64,000 nucleotides of DNA from the NCBI RefSeq assembly GCF_021130785.1, contig NC_060214.1:49165001-49229000 (forward strand). The letters run 5' to 3'. A program made the translations under genes and the position numbers. The notes beneath the pieces were generated by a model. The model had not been told where the DNA came from, ran no database searches, and saw only the letters and a list, made by a program, of their open reading frames with translations. Source of the stretch: Homalodisca vitripennis. Its lineage: Eukaryota > Arthropoda > Insecta > Hemiptera > Cicadellidae. Each line of letters starts with the position of its first letter. Within the stretch, counting starts at the first letter, position 1. Shown here piece by piece: positions 13,785 to 28,301 of this stretch.

Positions 13785-15680
13785 CTTTCAGACCACTTGC
13801 AGCTTATTAAGTTTTGTACGTAACACTAGCATGTACGGGACGAGCACCATTGTGGACGTTAATAGGGTCTTTCATGCATCCAACACCATTATTGCTCTTT
13901 ATCAACATCGATGTTTATAATTATCATTACAGAACGTAACTGGACCCGGCTTATTAGATCAATATAAGTACTCTTTCTGGCTATTTCAATTATAATTAGC
14001 CTGATTATTAGTATATTAAATAAATAAATACTATCAATACTAATGTAATCCGTCAGCTAAAATTGTATATAAAATATAGTTAATATTTTCGACGGGATAA
14101 GACTTTATCCTTGGAATATTATGAATTTATCCTTTCCTCTCGAATAACTTTACTCGTGAAACAAATTATGAAGAAGGTCAAACATGCATTATGGGCCTTA
14201 TAAAGATGAAGTCATTTCTTAATTCCCAATTGAGTAAAAGTATGGGAATGGGGGAATGATTTCGGCTTCTTCAATCATTCTTAATATTTAACCAGGCTGT
14301 AACCACAATCCTTCCCGTGAAACGATTCTAAATTCGAGGTTTAGGATGACGTCATGGCGTGTGAGTTGATGGTGAATTTTAAAGTTTTATTTATTGATTA
14401 AGTTCGTAGGCAAAATTCCAAAGATCACTAGAAACACTAGCCCGACCCCAATATATTATTTTAGTTCATTTTACTCTATGTGGAAAAATAAGTGGCGAAG
14501 TCAAACGTTTATTTAAATCTCATAGTGGTGGTTGTAGCTTTTATTTTCTACGATTAAACTTGCTTGAAGACATCGGAAATTGAGTTTTTATTTATACAAC
14601 CTAATATATCTCCATTTTCATGTATTTCTTGCACTCGGTAGACATCATAATTGGCCAAATCTGCTTTTGAATTGCCCAAGCTACCATTAAAAATGAAGAA
14701 ACTGATTGAAAAAGCTATAATGCCTATTATTAGGTCTGATTATTTAACAATAGAAATAATAGCATTTGAACTGATATCTAGAGGTGTAAAATTAAGTGAA
14801 GTATTCATAGTAAATAAACCTGTTAGAAAGACAGCTTTTTTCCTTTTTGCAGCCTAAGCAATATAGATCACATTGAGGAAATGAAAGTCCTCAGTGAAAA
14901 CGTGATTTTAACCGAACATTGGTGTAGTGAATTAAGTAAGGAGAGTTCTACTTTAGAAATTACCAACTATGAGGAAAAGTGTAATTATTTAAAGAACCGT
15001 TTATTTTTACTAAGGCAGCTAGAACTAAGTATAGTACATAATGAAAAATCACCTGTTTTGATGAATAGGCTTCTAAAAGTCTCAATGTGTTAGCTGAATG
15101 ATGATCGACAATTAGCTTGCTACCAAATGTGATTTAAAACAGCTTTAAAGTGATATACGCTAGTTTTAACGTCTCATTAAAACAGTTGTGGTAGAGTTCA
15201 ATCTATGAATAGTTTAAATATATTTAATAAGTTAAGAATCCCAGTACAAATATTGTAAAAAATATCTATTTAAATGAACTAATACATTTTTAAAATAAAA
15301 ATAAATGTAGTCTTAAACTAGTTATCCTGAAAATGAAATATAAAAGTTGTTACCATGTTCTTCCGTTGCTCTAAGAGTGTTCAATAAAATTCTGAATTTT
15401 ATAATATTTGCTTAAAAACAAGCACATTTTTCAATCAAGACTGAAAGGAGGATGCTGAGATTCAAGAATAGAATTTTGCTATCCTTTTTATACAATTTCA
15501 GAGTACTTGTATTGTACAGAAGTAGTAAATAAAGGCTAGTAATGGCACAAGCTTGATCTTCATGTCATATCGAGCATTCCAGTGATCTCGAGGTTACGTT
15601 TGTTATTGTTGACATCAATTAGCTCTGTTATCAGGGGTTTCCTGACCGGTCACACGAAACGGCCATGTCAGTAACAGGTA
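13785..15680 (-). repeat. Right arm of the large inverted repeat, with a 1-kb insertion
   Basis: This is the reverse-complement partner of 9650-10480. The two homologous blocks (about 13785-14295 and 15327-15680) are contiguous on the left but separated here by about 1,030 bp (14300-15327) that has no counterpart there. The inserted stretch carries the ORFs at 14651-15093. The outer homology fades near 15680, just past CCTGACCGGTCA. Confidence 0.6.
14651..15093 (+). other. Two adjoining ORFs of unknown function, possibly spliced exons
   Basis: ORF 1 (14651-14857, 68 aa) and ORF 2 (14881-15093, 70 aa) lie inside the 1-kb insertion in the right inverted-repeat arm. ORF 2's frame is open upstream to a good splice-acceptor-like sequence, CTTTTTTCCTTTTTGCAG, ending at about 14852. 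ORF 1 overlaps that pyrimidine tract in another frame, so an intron-exon boundary is plausible there. ORF 2 is rich in Glu, Leu and Lys (for example CNYLKNRLFLLRQLEL) and may be helical. I recognise neither product. They could be a captured host gene piece, an element-encoded protein, or chance. Confidence 0.3.
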
Positions 15681-18600
15681 AGGTATATAGAAACCTTAAA
15701 TATAAAACACACATATAAGCAAAAAATTAAATTCCACAATAATTGCTCTGCGTTTGTTTTCTAATCTATTCTCTGATGTTACCAGACAACGATAATCTCT
15801 AAACCTGGCTTAGATATGGCATAATAGGGAGATTCAGTGAAATTCAGTTCTTCAATTGATGGGTTTTCTTCTGCAATAAAGTGTGGGTGTTATAGAGTAA
15901 TGGACCATAAGACAGTGTTGTACGAAACAATTTTGTTTAGATGACTTCCTTGCATATTTATTAGCCACTGTTTTTCGTACGCAAAACATACAACTTTTTT
16001 CCTACTCATAGTCATAATTATAATGCAAGAAATAAAATTCAGCTAAACATAGATAGAGAGATTTAGACTTTTTTTATTCAGTCATTTACTTAGTACAAAA
16101 CTCTTTAAAATTTTACCTCCTACTATTAAATCACACCAAAATGGGGTAATTTTCTAAACATGCCTGAAACGCCACCTACCTGAAATGGTTTATGGCAGTG
16201 AGTGAGAGGCTCTTGAAGAACTAAAAAATCCATTTGGTACTAGTTAATGCTTTCTTAATGAAGAAATATACATGATTCACAACCAAATATAACATAATAA
16301 ATATATGGATCTGTTAATTATATTATTTAGAAACTTGCTTTTTAAATACACAAAGATTCCACTTTGTCGTTTATCAGTGTTAAAATTAGATATATACTAG
16401 TAATCGAAATTAATAATACCGTAACAAGAGTATTGTATTAAATATTAAGTTCCAATAGGGTTTGTTATATTGTATTATCAAACTTTGTAACACACAAACG
16501 TTTGCCATGTCCTGGAATTTTTTTTTTTTTTACATTTTACTCAGTGAAATTTGTGGCTCTTTTTTCTCGTTGTCTAAGTACAACAGACGCAACAACATCC
16601 AAGTTAGTTTGATAGTCTCGACATCATTCTGGCCTTTGTGAAAAGATCACAACATTTCGCTCAATCGGGGAAAACAGATCAGTCTGTTTGTAACTAATTC
16701 TAGAAATTTTATGGATTGTGTATTACTCCTTACAATGTTTTTGCTCTTTAAAGTAACAACCAAGAACACATAACAATGGATATCAAAAGGACTAAATAAA
16801 TATAAGCTATCTCGGGTTTTCTAATATCGCATACCTCAGATATAAAGAAAACAACAAGATGTAACTTTATAAGATGTAGTACATACAAATATATGTTGAT
16901 AAAAACTGAAATTGTACTATATCAGCTTCTGCTTCAAAAATATCAGCCTGAATAATAGATATGAAATGATATAAAACCGAAAACGAGTTCAACCTTATTT
17001 GACGAATATTTAATAGTAATCTGAATGAAAACAAACTAGGCAGATTAAAATACGTAAGTTAATTAAAGTTAATTACTTAGCTTACTCCAGTTACCTAACA
17101 AAGGTGAAATTCCCGTTACAAGTACTACACGATCAATAATTTATTGTATACAATAATCTAAGTAGATTATTTAGTTAATAATAATTCATTTGAAACATTA
17201 TCTTTATCCCCGTCACCTGAAAAAGGTAAACAAATACAAATACAGTAATAAATATTGCTGAACTAAATAATACTAAAGTCAATTTCCTGTCTCACCGTTA
17301 TTATACTACGAACTGTATTGGAATTCTATTTGACTGTCGACTAAATTCCGAGAATTCCATTGATAAACATGAAGTAACTTCAGAGCAATTTATTCTTCTT
17401 CACTGCCACAAAACAGCAATATCATTTACAACCGAGCGTGTTCAAGTTTATTTCACATTTTTACGTGAACTTCTAAAAATCCAAAAAAAGTTCCCTATAA
17501 TGAAAATGTTGCGTGACCACATGCTAATTGCTTAAGTGGTGAGGAAGCAGTTAAAGCATAATTAATTTTACAGGAAAGAAATTACATTCACACATCTTTT
17601 AAATATCAATACTTTTACATATTTGTTCAAGCATAAAGTTCAGTCCTGTTATTACAACTTAGATCTATAAAATAACTATAAAATTTACTTATATATGTAA
17701 GCAATACCTAAGGCCGCATGTTTCTTCCACATTTGGATTTTCGGAACGTCGCTTTCTTTATACTGTAGCCAATATAACAGAATATGTCTGTTGGTTCCAC
17801 TCAATATAGCCATGTCATTACCAGAAAAATGTCATACAATAAAAAATAACATTTATAATATAGAATAAATTGAGGAGATTGAAAGTAAAATATAGCAGTT
17901 ATTCTCACTTACTTCATACTCCTTCGGGAATACATAAAATACTTATATGACAAATAACCCAAAACTGATATCAGTTCAGAAATTTGGAACTCATGGCACT
18001 TTAAGGACAAGGCAAAAATGTATTCCAAAAGAACATACTTTTATTAGGTAGTTGTGTATTAAATAGTATTAAAAGTAGCTAATCAACATATAAGGCTGAC
18101 TTTATACTAGGCAAGGTTCTAAAAATTATTAATCGTTGTCTTGTAAGACAAGATAATGGAATTATATAAGTTTGACACAAGTATCTAAAGGAGAAAAAGC
18201 TTAGTGTATATTTCAAAATAGAAATTCGTTAGAGTGAATAAAACTTTATATTGTAGCCTATGCAGTTCAAAATGGAAAAATAATTTCTTAAGATTCAAGA
18301 TGCTATCTAATGAACTTGTAAGTTTCATTCACTTTCTAATTTTACAGGGTAACTTTGTCAGTTGGTGAGGGCAAAATTAAAGCACGCTATTTGAGCATAC
18401 TTGTACTAATCTAAGAAGTATTGTCTTATGTACTCCATTTCAATAAGCATTTGTTTATTCTATTGTTGTAAAAAAAATCTGCAACATAAAATAGTGGGCC
18501 CTGTCCTGGCGTTGTAGTAAAGAGCAATAAACGGAAAAAGCGTTCAGTGAAATGTTTAAAACTTTATGCTGGTTTTCAAAGTCAACAAACACAACAGCAC

Positions 18601-19027
18601 TGTGACTATGCAACTGAGTTTGTTTACACATCGGTCTGGCTTCTGTCCAAAGATCACGACAGTTTACATCCCTGAACCGGGGTCTCTGACGTTCAAATTT
18701 ATTACTGTTCGTATTATTTAGTAAACATTATTATTAGTACTTTTTAATAATTGATAAACGAAACATTTTTAAAACATTATTGGAGAATTGTAACTTTTCT
18801 TTCATAAATTATTACAAAGTAGTGTATTTCAATAAGAAGAGCTCCTCCTCCAATGAAATTATTATTAGTATTAAACATTATGTATTATGTAGTAAAATAT
18901 TACTGGTCTTTAGTTGGAACCACAAATAAACATAAATATTGCATATGGAGAGGACGAAATAAATTGTCTAGTGTTTTAGAAATATATATATATATATTTA
19001 TTTATATATATATATATATATTTACAT

Positions 19028-19088
<61 letters not shown>

Positions 19089-19290
19089 ACTGAAACAGTG
19101 ATATGATATGAAAGAAGAGAATGCATTACGTTAAAAGATATCTTGAAAAATATTTCTTCCTGTACCCTAAAACTTTGCATGCACCAATATTTCTAGGTAC
19201 ACAATATCATTCTATGAAGGTGCATCTCCTACCATGAAATTTTGGCCCAGCGTAGTTGACACGTACCACTAGTAACCTGACACAAGTTCT
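15681..19290. other. AT-rich non-coding DNA with a (TA)n/(TG)n microsatellite
   Basis: No gene is recognised. A compound microsatellite lies at 18979-19084: (TA)n with TTTA interruptions, then about 27 TG units. Segments near 16500-16690 and 18500-18690 share scattered words (GTCCTGG, TCAGTGAAAT, CTGGC, AAGATCAC) in the same order and may be two old copies of one dispersed repeat. Confidence 0.5.
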
Positions 19291-20891
19291 CCTTGTTTGC
19301 CAAGGGATTTAAAAATATATTTTCCGACAAATTTTTTTTTTATGAGATAATAATTAAATGAGCTACAGACCTTAAATATTTTATTTAACCTCATAAAAGA
19401 ATGTTACGCGTGTGGTTTAACTATACTTCGTTTACTTTGGTCGACTTCTATATCAGTCTCATCACTTTGGATAAGCCACATTAGAGCCAAACACATATTA
19501 ATATTTCGATTTTGGCCCCCACATGTATCACTCTATACAGTCACCCTTTTTTTTATTGTTAGCATTAAGCTTTAAATACTTTACCAGGCACGAAGAAATT
19601 TCATGGGAGCCTCTTCCGGCTGTTGTTTCATTCCACACGTAAAAAACACGGAAGCTTTTTCTAAATCATGAACACAAATATTGTAACAGTAAAGGTTTAT
19701 TTTGTACTACGCATCAGAAACCGTTAATACTGGGAAGGGTAAGACTTTTTGTAAATACATACTGCAAGAATAACTTTCTTGATCGTTATTGGCAATTTCA
19801 GCATCATTTTTCATACATTGCCTTACTAATTCAGCCTTCCGCAAATGAATTTCATGGTCATTCTCCAACATCTGCTTATCTTCCTCTCTCAAATTGGGGT
19901 TAAATATTTTTTTTATAAATATCACACTTTTTACACGTATCTTAAAAGTGTAAGTTGAATTTTGTGTCAAAGATATTCTAAGCTATAAAAATTTTCCTTA
20001 AGGCTGTCTTTCATCTTCAGAGAATTTTTCAACATAAAGACAATACATTTTTTTCGGACGTTCAATGATTCACATAAATATTTTAGATTTGGATTATGTT
20101 GTCTAGTATAATTGCTTTCGTAAGCCGGAAAAGACTGGATATGCTCCATAACATAAGTTTTGTCCTCTTTTAATATTTTCCTTTGTGGACAGCCTTTTAA
20201 GCCTCTCAGGTCATCTCCTGGAGATTCACCGTTGTCTGTCTTTCTTAAAGCACGTGTAACTCTTCACATTGACACGTTGAACGTGCAAAGAAAATATTTC
20301 TTGCAAACCATGACTGACAAATCGTTGTTTGGTTTTAAATAATACTTAGTAGAAGCACAACTCACAATACCTCCTTCTTTTCTTGGTTTCCTTTGTTTAA
20401 CTAAATTTTTATGCACTAAACCACATAGAAATGTATTACGTCTCTTGAAATCTCCCATTTTCCAGAAAGATTCAAACAAATATTTGTGCTCTTCTAGTGT
20501 AAGTTTTGTATTACACTGCAATTTGCATCTAAAAGGATTATCTTGAAATTTGTTTTCCTGAATAATTTTACCCTTCTTTGAAATGTATCGTTGTTCGGAA
20601 TTCCGAGACAACGGAATCCTTTGTAACAGTCTACTTATGAAGCAAAGGATTTCTAGTTCTTTGTTTGGATTTATTTTTATTTAAAGGTCCAATTTCTAAT
20701 GTTCCATTATCACCCTTTGAGCTAGAACTAGAGGAATACGGTACGATTTGCCTGGGATCAAAGTTAAGGCTAGACCTAGGACTTCGATCAGGTTAAAAAT
20801 CTGGGTCTCTGTCAACATCATCACATTCTGACCCTTCAGAATAAAAAATTTCATTTAATATACCAAATCTATTATTAGTTTTTAAAGTCAT
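19290..20891 (-). pseudogene. Broken DDE-type transposase-like gene of an unnamed arthropod element
   Basis: Minus-strand pieces in order. 20891-20640 is an acidic, Ser-rich N-terminus ending in a basic patch (KNKSKQRTRNPLL). 20611-20264 has regularly spaced Cys (CGLVHKN...CAS...VCKKYFL), with a F-W..GD motif before it. 20149-19967 has ESNYTRQHNPN. 19970-19707 has a coiled segment (DHEIHLRKAELVRQCMK) and then DLQ-like YLQKVLPFP. 19700-19310 contains SDTCGGQNRN. This order matches a family of roughly 600-aa proteins common in insect and crustacean genomes and usually annotated only as uncharacterised. LQKxLPFP and SDxCGGQNRN are its most conserved blocks and may hold catalytic Asp residues. 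Frameshifts and stops, including one just before SDTCGGQ, show it is dead. No terminal repeats were found. Confidence 0.55.
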
Positions 20892-21748
20892 TGTCTTTAT
20901 ACTATATTATTAGAATACTTATTAGAAACTCATTCATAAAAATAACCAAAATTAAGAACTAGTAATCATTACTGACATAACCTCAATTTCATGAACAAAT
21001 TTCTGTTAGCATTAAAGTCAATAATATAATGTTTTTGCAATAATACGTTATTTAATACACTTAAATACATTCAAATAGTTACAATCTGTCAATTATTTTT
21101 CCAAATATACTGCTTTACCACGCCCAACACTCAAAAGCAACAAAACAAACAACATTCAACATTGACTTACTTCACTTTCATTTTCAACCAAACACATATT
21201 CTGTTAGAAGTAAAACATAGTGCTGCTCCCACTAAAATTCACTTATAACACAGAGCACAACACTCACAAAAACAAAACACCAACATGACCTCACAAAACA
21301 AACTCGCATGGCATACTTGATACAAATGGGCAGTGGCACACTTGTGCCAGTAATAAAACAGTAAAAACATCTACATTTGGCCAATTGCACATGTGTGTAC
21401 GTTTCAAAATCAAGTATTTTTATTATTTAGCTTTATAATATACAATATAAATTAATGTATATTGAAAGAAAAACATGTGATCGATCTGAAAAATAAATCC
21501 CAAACTTCTCCCTATTAACACTCAGTCATAAGAAATTGTCAAAGTTCAAAGACTTCAAGTTGGAGATAGTCTTGAGAATCAGTTTCTCTTTTGACTATTG
21601 TTGTGAATAGGTTCTCAAAACAGGCTAGCCAACAAAATTGATATTATTGGCATCATATGAGCCATTGCCCATTGGAGAACACCTCATATTGAATTTTCTA
21701 CAGATTTTTAACTTAATGTCCACATATGTGCCAGTGCCCTTGAAGAGG
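20892..21748. other. Non-coding DNA upstream of the transposase-like remnant
   Basis: Nothing is recognised. The stretch at 21120-21400 is relatively rich in CACAA words but contains no clear repeat unit or open frame of note. Confidence 0.4.
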
Positions 21749-22111
21749 TTAACACACTTTCAACACAATACACGTATTTTTATTATTTTAACATCCGTAA
21801 CTAAGTTTTGTTGTGAAAAAAGTGTCAATTTGTTACTCTCAGAAAGCCGTCGATAAGGGGTATCTTAGAAGTAAATCCTGTGCTCTACCTGAACACGTTT
21901 ATAATAATGTTTTAAATATTTTGTAGCGATTTAATTTTGTTATGTTGAATTATTTTATTCCGAAGAGGGTCTAATGGTGTTAAAAAATATATATCACAAT
22001 TAAAACGTTTTGCTACTCTATTAATAAATATTTAGACTATAAAATATTTTTGTGATTTTCAGGTGTGTTTATTTAATTAAATTATTATGAATTGTTAAGG
22101 GAAATACTAAT
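21749..22111 (+). repeat. Left 0.36-kb arm of a TTAA-bounded inverted repeat
   Basis: The segment is the reverse complement of 28302-28662 at roughly 85-90 percent by eye. It includes the terminus TTAACACACTTTC, then ACACAATACACG, ACATCCGTAACTAA, GCCGTCGATAAGGGGTATCT and TTATTTAATTAAATTATTAT. Homology stops abruptly at the TTAA on the outer side of both arms. TTAA is the target duplicated by piggyBac-type transposons. No transposase lies between the arms, so this may be a non-autonomous element of 6.9 kb or two separate small elements in opposite orientation. Confidence 0.75.
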
Positions 22112-25100
22112 AGTGTTACTAATAATATATTAACCTCAAAATATAATACATAGAATAGTTTACCTTTTTTAGGTGTGCCAAAATAAATAAGAATTAATGA
22201 TAATCTGTAAATGTATATAATCCTGAAATCAAGATTTACTATTTTTACCGACAAATTGAACCTACATTAAGTGATACAGGACAACCACTGGTATGCAATA
22301 TCCACACAATCGTAGTCGTTTGTTCGTTATTGTATGTGTTTACTGTTTGGTAGTATACAAAACTACACTTATCTTGCAACGGATCTACTACCAACGCTAA
22401 TAGGGTATTGCCAATCATAAACCAGACAGAAGGTTACTTATATCTTCACTGAGATATCTGAAGTTTAATTAAGTGAAGTGACCTAACGTTTGGTTTGATA
22501 GATCTAAACTAAACGTGTCATCTAAATAATATAAAATTATATTATAACTAGATAGAAGCTAAAACCTAGTAACAAGATAAAATAATTTTTATCTCACACA
22601 TTATGAAAATGAAAATTAATTTTAGTATTACAATTAACATAAATAAAGCGCAAAAATTATTCAATGATTTAAAATTTAATATACAGTAATGTAATAATTT
22701 TTCTTTTGGTTTTTTCAGTAGGTTTAAATAAAACTTTCGATGTGATATATAAACCAATTGCAGTGATTAAAAATGGAAGAAAAGGTGAAGTTGTTTAAAG
22801 TTTTGAATCGTAACAACAATGGCTTAGTTTCCAATAGCAAAAGGTCAATTTTTATTGGAATAAATAAGTGTACAAACATTTAAATGCTACCGTAGCGAAG
22901 ACTGTTACTTGCTATGTAGTTTGGCGTAATCAAACCTTCAAAAATATATGGTTTTTGAGATGTATTTAAATTTCTCAGTGTGCCAATCGTTAGTAACATG
23001 CTCAAGTTAAAAAATACCAGTTTATTATGATGCAGTTTTAAAAAGTTTAATGAAGAAAATCAATAGGTTAATATACAAATTACCAAATAAAAGTTTAACA
23101 ACAATATGTTTTTAAAGACTATACATGGTATTTCTTTAAAAGTATCTCTAAACGAATAGTTTAAATCAAGTTTACGCTACTTTACATTTCATATAGTTTT
23201 GTAATTAGCTCTGATTGTATATAACATAATATAACACAAGTTTTATTATAAAATCACGTAAATATTTGTTCATACAAATATATAAAGGGTATAGCAAGTA
23301 CTTGTGTATCAAATTTTATTAAAAATATGTGTTTAAAAAGAATACTAAATGCAAAAAGGAACTGAGTAGATAGTTAGTTACAGACAAAAACTACAGTGCA
23401 TTTCTATTTGTAACAAGCATGTAAATGTGCTACTTGAGCATTAGGATTAAGTGAATTTCACTTGACGCTTCAGAATTGTTTGTTATTTCTGTATGTGAAG
23501 AGTACTTTGAGTACAGAGCAGACGTTACTCACAGCAGAGCACTTGGTTTTATACCTTTATGTACCTCAAGTAACATTAAAATTTTGTCAGAAAGTTATAA
23601 CAGCAACCACAGAGGCGTTGGTTTGTAATACAAAGTAAAATATACATTTTCTTTAATCTTATTCTGCAACATTTATTTATTGGCCGCATCTATAACGTAA
23701 TACACCATGATGGCCTCAATATTAATTGGTAGATTTGCGCTTTAAGATAAATCATACAAATATATAATAGACTTTTAAAATTTAAATATTTTTTTATACT
23801 ATTTTATGACAACCTCAATTTTGGAGATTCCAACTTGAATATGGTGTACGAGAACTGAAAGATAATATGCCTCAATACAAAACAATATTAAAATTGTATA
23901 CTGGATAGTATAGTATAGCGAGCATAAACTTTATGAAATTTCAAAAAGAAATTCATTTAGTCAATCATTGTGGATTTAAACGTTTTTTCCGTCTTTTCTA
24001 GTCTCGACATTTTCACACCATTTTAGTCCTTTAATTTCGTCTGGGTTTTTGTTTAACCCTGATTATACGTGTAAAGGCTCGTATAAAAACGCTATAATAC
24101 AACTAGCTACTATTAAACAAATTAATAAAAACATTTTTCTTACTATTTGTAGTAGAATTACGAAAAATAATCGGCTAATACTTTTGCAGCAGGGAATCAT
24201 TAAAAAAGGATTGAAAATAGTGATTTGAAAAAAATGAATTATACATAACCGCAAATTAAGCGTAGGACTTTGAAATATAAAGGGTAATTATCAATATGAA
24301 TAAACAACTATTGATTTTAAGAAAAGTGCACTTAACTTTAAGAGATAAGTTGTCATTAGGAGTTATAGAAACAACTTATTCCTCAGAAATATGCGAAGGT
24401 TTTTGTATGATAAGAATTGGGTTTTAGAATACTTCAAATAAGATATATTTACTTTTCAACGGTTTCTAAAACCGACCTTCATAACCCCTATATACACACC
24501 CTAATTACATATAAGACTAATATAAAATGTTTGATAACGCATAGTCATATCCAATATTGACATATTACCAATGATGGCCTTTATCTTTTTTATAGAAAAT
24601 AACATTAATGCTAAATTTCGACACAGTTTATCAGTTCGTCCTAGAGTTATCGTGCTGATATGAAAAACAGAAATACAGAAACTTTCTCGATCTTAGTAAC
24701 AGGTTTTAGTAACCAACAGCAATACATCACAATTTCACCATCATAACACATCATACTTAAAATAGTCAGCATTTATTTTCTTTTTCATCAACTGTAATGA
24801 TATACTTATATTAGCATGTATGCAATCAATCAATTAAAAAAAATATAAAGTTGTTAATTTTAGCGATGGTACCAGTTTAGATTATATATACATATAAAGT
24901 ATAAATTTTTAATTAATTATTAGTACTACTAATGATTAAGGTTTCATACAAACGCCAACAAAATTAAATGGTTATTAATTGTCTAGACAGCAAAGAGACT
25001 GCGAAAGACGGAAATAACATTGAAATACAAATGGATAATTTATTAAGTTATCGAACTAAACTATTTTTTTTATTTTGATAACAAAAACAAGTATATGTAA

Positions 25101-28100
25101 ATTCCATTGGTTTTCTTCATAATTCATAATATCCAGCTGTCCTCATGACGGAATTTCCACTACATATGGTGGATTCTGGAAAGTCTTGTTTGGAGAAAAA
25201 TATATTACATTGCTTGAAAATTCTGATATGATGGCGATTGAAATAGGGAGACCTATACGACAGCTGTGTACATCACAATACAGGCTACATATGACGTATC
25301 CTTGTATAATAATGTATAAAACAGCTTGGAAGTAATTATCGTACTTAAGCAAATGAAGTGAAAATTACAAGAATTTATCTCTTGTGGTTTTTGAAATATA
25401 TTACATACCTATAACTAGAAACATGGTGTTGGTTAAATGTAACATAAGTTATGCAATTTCAGTATTATTTGTAGTGTGTGATTGGCTGGAACCAGCACTA
25501 GAAAGCTACTGTGTTTGTTATTGACAACACCTGAGCTTGACAGATCACTGTAATGTATCCGGCCTATATTGTTCTAGAGGATATCGATCTAGCATTGAGA
25601 TTCCGCTATACCTTATAGTTAGCAGATATTTGTCTAACCTTTAGTAAATTTTTTAAGTTGTTTTATAATTGATTTTTAACGATTATTTATACACTTTTAT
25701 AGATTTATAATATTTCTATATTGTTTTATACGTCGCCCACATACAAAGCCCCAGATTCGAGAAAATCAGGTTTGACCTACTTCTGGAAGCCAAGAGTTTC
25801 GAGATGCCTTCAGTCAGTATACACTAGTCGTGTTCAAGATGCTCGTATTTGTCAAAGGCGAGGAACGTCGATTACTATTTAGATGAAGAACTTGCAGTGG
25901 TCAGGTAGCTCCTATAACTGTGCACACGAGATATTTAAAAAAATGTTTATAGCCTTACGACGATTGAAGAGGTCAGAAGTTACCCTAGTACGAAAGTTTC
26001 TAGATGTCGGAAGTTCGTGAAAGTTACCACGATTAATATGTCTGAAGTGTCTAGTACTACTAAGGTATTACTGGTATTACTACTAGTAAGTCTGGTATTA
26101 CATTGAGACTTAAAAAAAATATTTTTCCTCCTTCATACGTAGCTCTCAAATCGTACTCATTATGAATGATTGTAATGGTATTAATATTTTATATACACAT
26201 AACTATATCCACAAAGCTTTTGGCAAACGTTTGTATAAAGTGTGTTACATATTAAGTTTTGCAACATTTTTTTGCTGTAGTTAAAAATAATTAATATTTT
26301 CAGTTCCTTTCCCATTAAATTAGTGATATACTCCATACATTGTACTTTTAAGTTTAAATTTCGGTGTTGAAATTATTTTTATTTTAAACTGAACGCTTAA
26401 CGACATATTTTTTTGGCAAAACACACACACACACACACACACACACAAAACATGGTGGTTGTTTGTGGTTTGTGTGGGTGCGATGAATTCACATACACAC
26501 CCACACTCTGGATTCATTCAGTGATGCGTTTTATTGATATTAATAATGCTTTTCTAATCAAATCATTTCCATTCCGACTGATACTTTACACAACGTTTAA
26601 TCAATAAATATTCATGTATCAGTTACCAGGAACACTTCGAATTTATTTGTGAAACTGCACAATGACAAAGTTATTTATTAGCAGTAAACCAATTTGTTAC
26701 ACCAGGAAACTTTGACGAAAACTTTTTTACCTCAAACTTCCTTGTACCCTACGACTATTCCTTTAACTGGCATTTTGCTTAATAGTACAATATAATGGCC
26801 AAATCCATTGAATTGCATATGTATAACTGTGCATATAGTGTTGCATATTTACAGCCTTAAAAACTAAAAGGAAACTTGAAGGTACAAGATATGCAGGAAA
26901 GATTAATTGGGGAATGTGCGTATTAACAATACTATAAAATAAATTGGGTTAAGTTAATGATAGATTATGTGTTTACTATAATTCTATAATAATAGAGGTG
27001 TGCGCTCAAAACATTGGTATTGGGAAAATATGTTACTGTAATTATGTCTTATTAATACCTATACTGTGACTTTTCTACATGAATATACTATACGTTTATT
27101 ATAGTTTTTACATATTATAATGAAACATTTTGCAAAACCAGCAAGCATAAGGCATGGATATAAAATCAATTTATTTAATGCAACGACCTTTTTTAACTTT
27201 TAAAAAAAGAAGAATTACATATCATTTCAAAAATACTATATATATATATACTTTACTTTCCCTGTGGGATTCTTTAAATGAGCCATTAAAACATGAGTCT
27301 TGTACGGTAATTTTACTATACTACTTGAATGGTCCGTAAATCAGGCCACTTTATCTATGTAGAATCAGCTGTTAAGTGATATAGAAACAGTAATAATATG
27401 ACAAGGTCTGTCCAAAAATGAATGTTAATTACGATTTTGTGACTGATGAGTATAATATCATGTTAGGTCCAAATTGTATTATATTTTACTATCTTAAAAA
27501 ATTAAAATTAAAAAATTACATAATAATATCTAAACTATCTAATTAAATTTAACCTAAACATTATTTTTCATTTTCTCTAAATAAAATGTTCGCTTTCAAA
27601 AAAGGAATTGCTTACAGGAAGAAAAATCGCTTACAAAGTTTATACGCGCAGAGCATCCCGCAGTGTTGATATCGTAGGACGAACTTAATGCAGACAATTG
27701 AAATATTCCGTAACTTAAAAGCTATTTAAAACTGAGTATTTGAGTTAAAATTCCTATTTTTATTTCATCTTATTTTTCGATACTTTTGAGGACTCGTTAA
27801 ACGAATCTGTACTGTAAAACGAAAGTAAGGGAAGATGAAAACAATCATCTAGCGCATCTATTTATATGGAAATTGAAAAACAGAACATTTGTCTTTCAGT
27901 CTGATTTACACTAAATTTTAATTTTAAACTTAAGCTACCACATAATTTTTTGTTACTTTAAACTTTTACTTATATTTATTTATAATTGTATAATTTTTAA
28001 ATTGAGATAAAAAAATATTTTGTAAAAAATATTTAAATAATTAAAATGTGTACAGATCACAATACTGTTTTCAATTCATAAAACGTAATAACGTTAAAAA

Positions 28101-28301
28101 TGTTAATACCAATTCCAAATAAACATTGATCTAAAATTATTCATAATTAAATAAAAATTAAGTTTCTTAAATAAACGGTAGTTGCAATTGATTTTGATTA
28201 TTATAAACGAGTTCAAAAACGTTTATGTGGTTTTTAAGAATTATATGCTAAGTTTATAGAACGTTTATAAAGGGCTGACTTAACTGTCAACCAGATCGCT
28301 A
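22112..28301. other. AT-rich DNA between the TTAA-bounded arms
   Basis: No recognisable protein. The ORFs at 22566-22757, 24063-24254 and 25143-25352 (all minus) are unlike known families. An (AC)n microsatellite lies at 26421-26447. Confidence 0.5.

Noticed and set aside
16500..18690. Two copies of a dispersed repeat (16500-16690 and 18500-18690)
   Set aside because: Only scattered shared words; not enough aligned similarity by eye to list as a feature.
18853..19101. 82-aa plus ORF
   Set aside because: Its second half is the (TA)n/(TG)n microsatellite.
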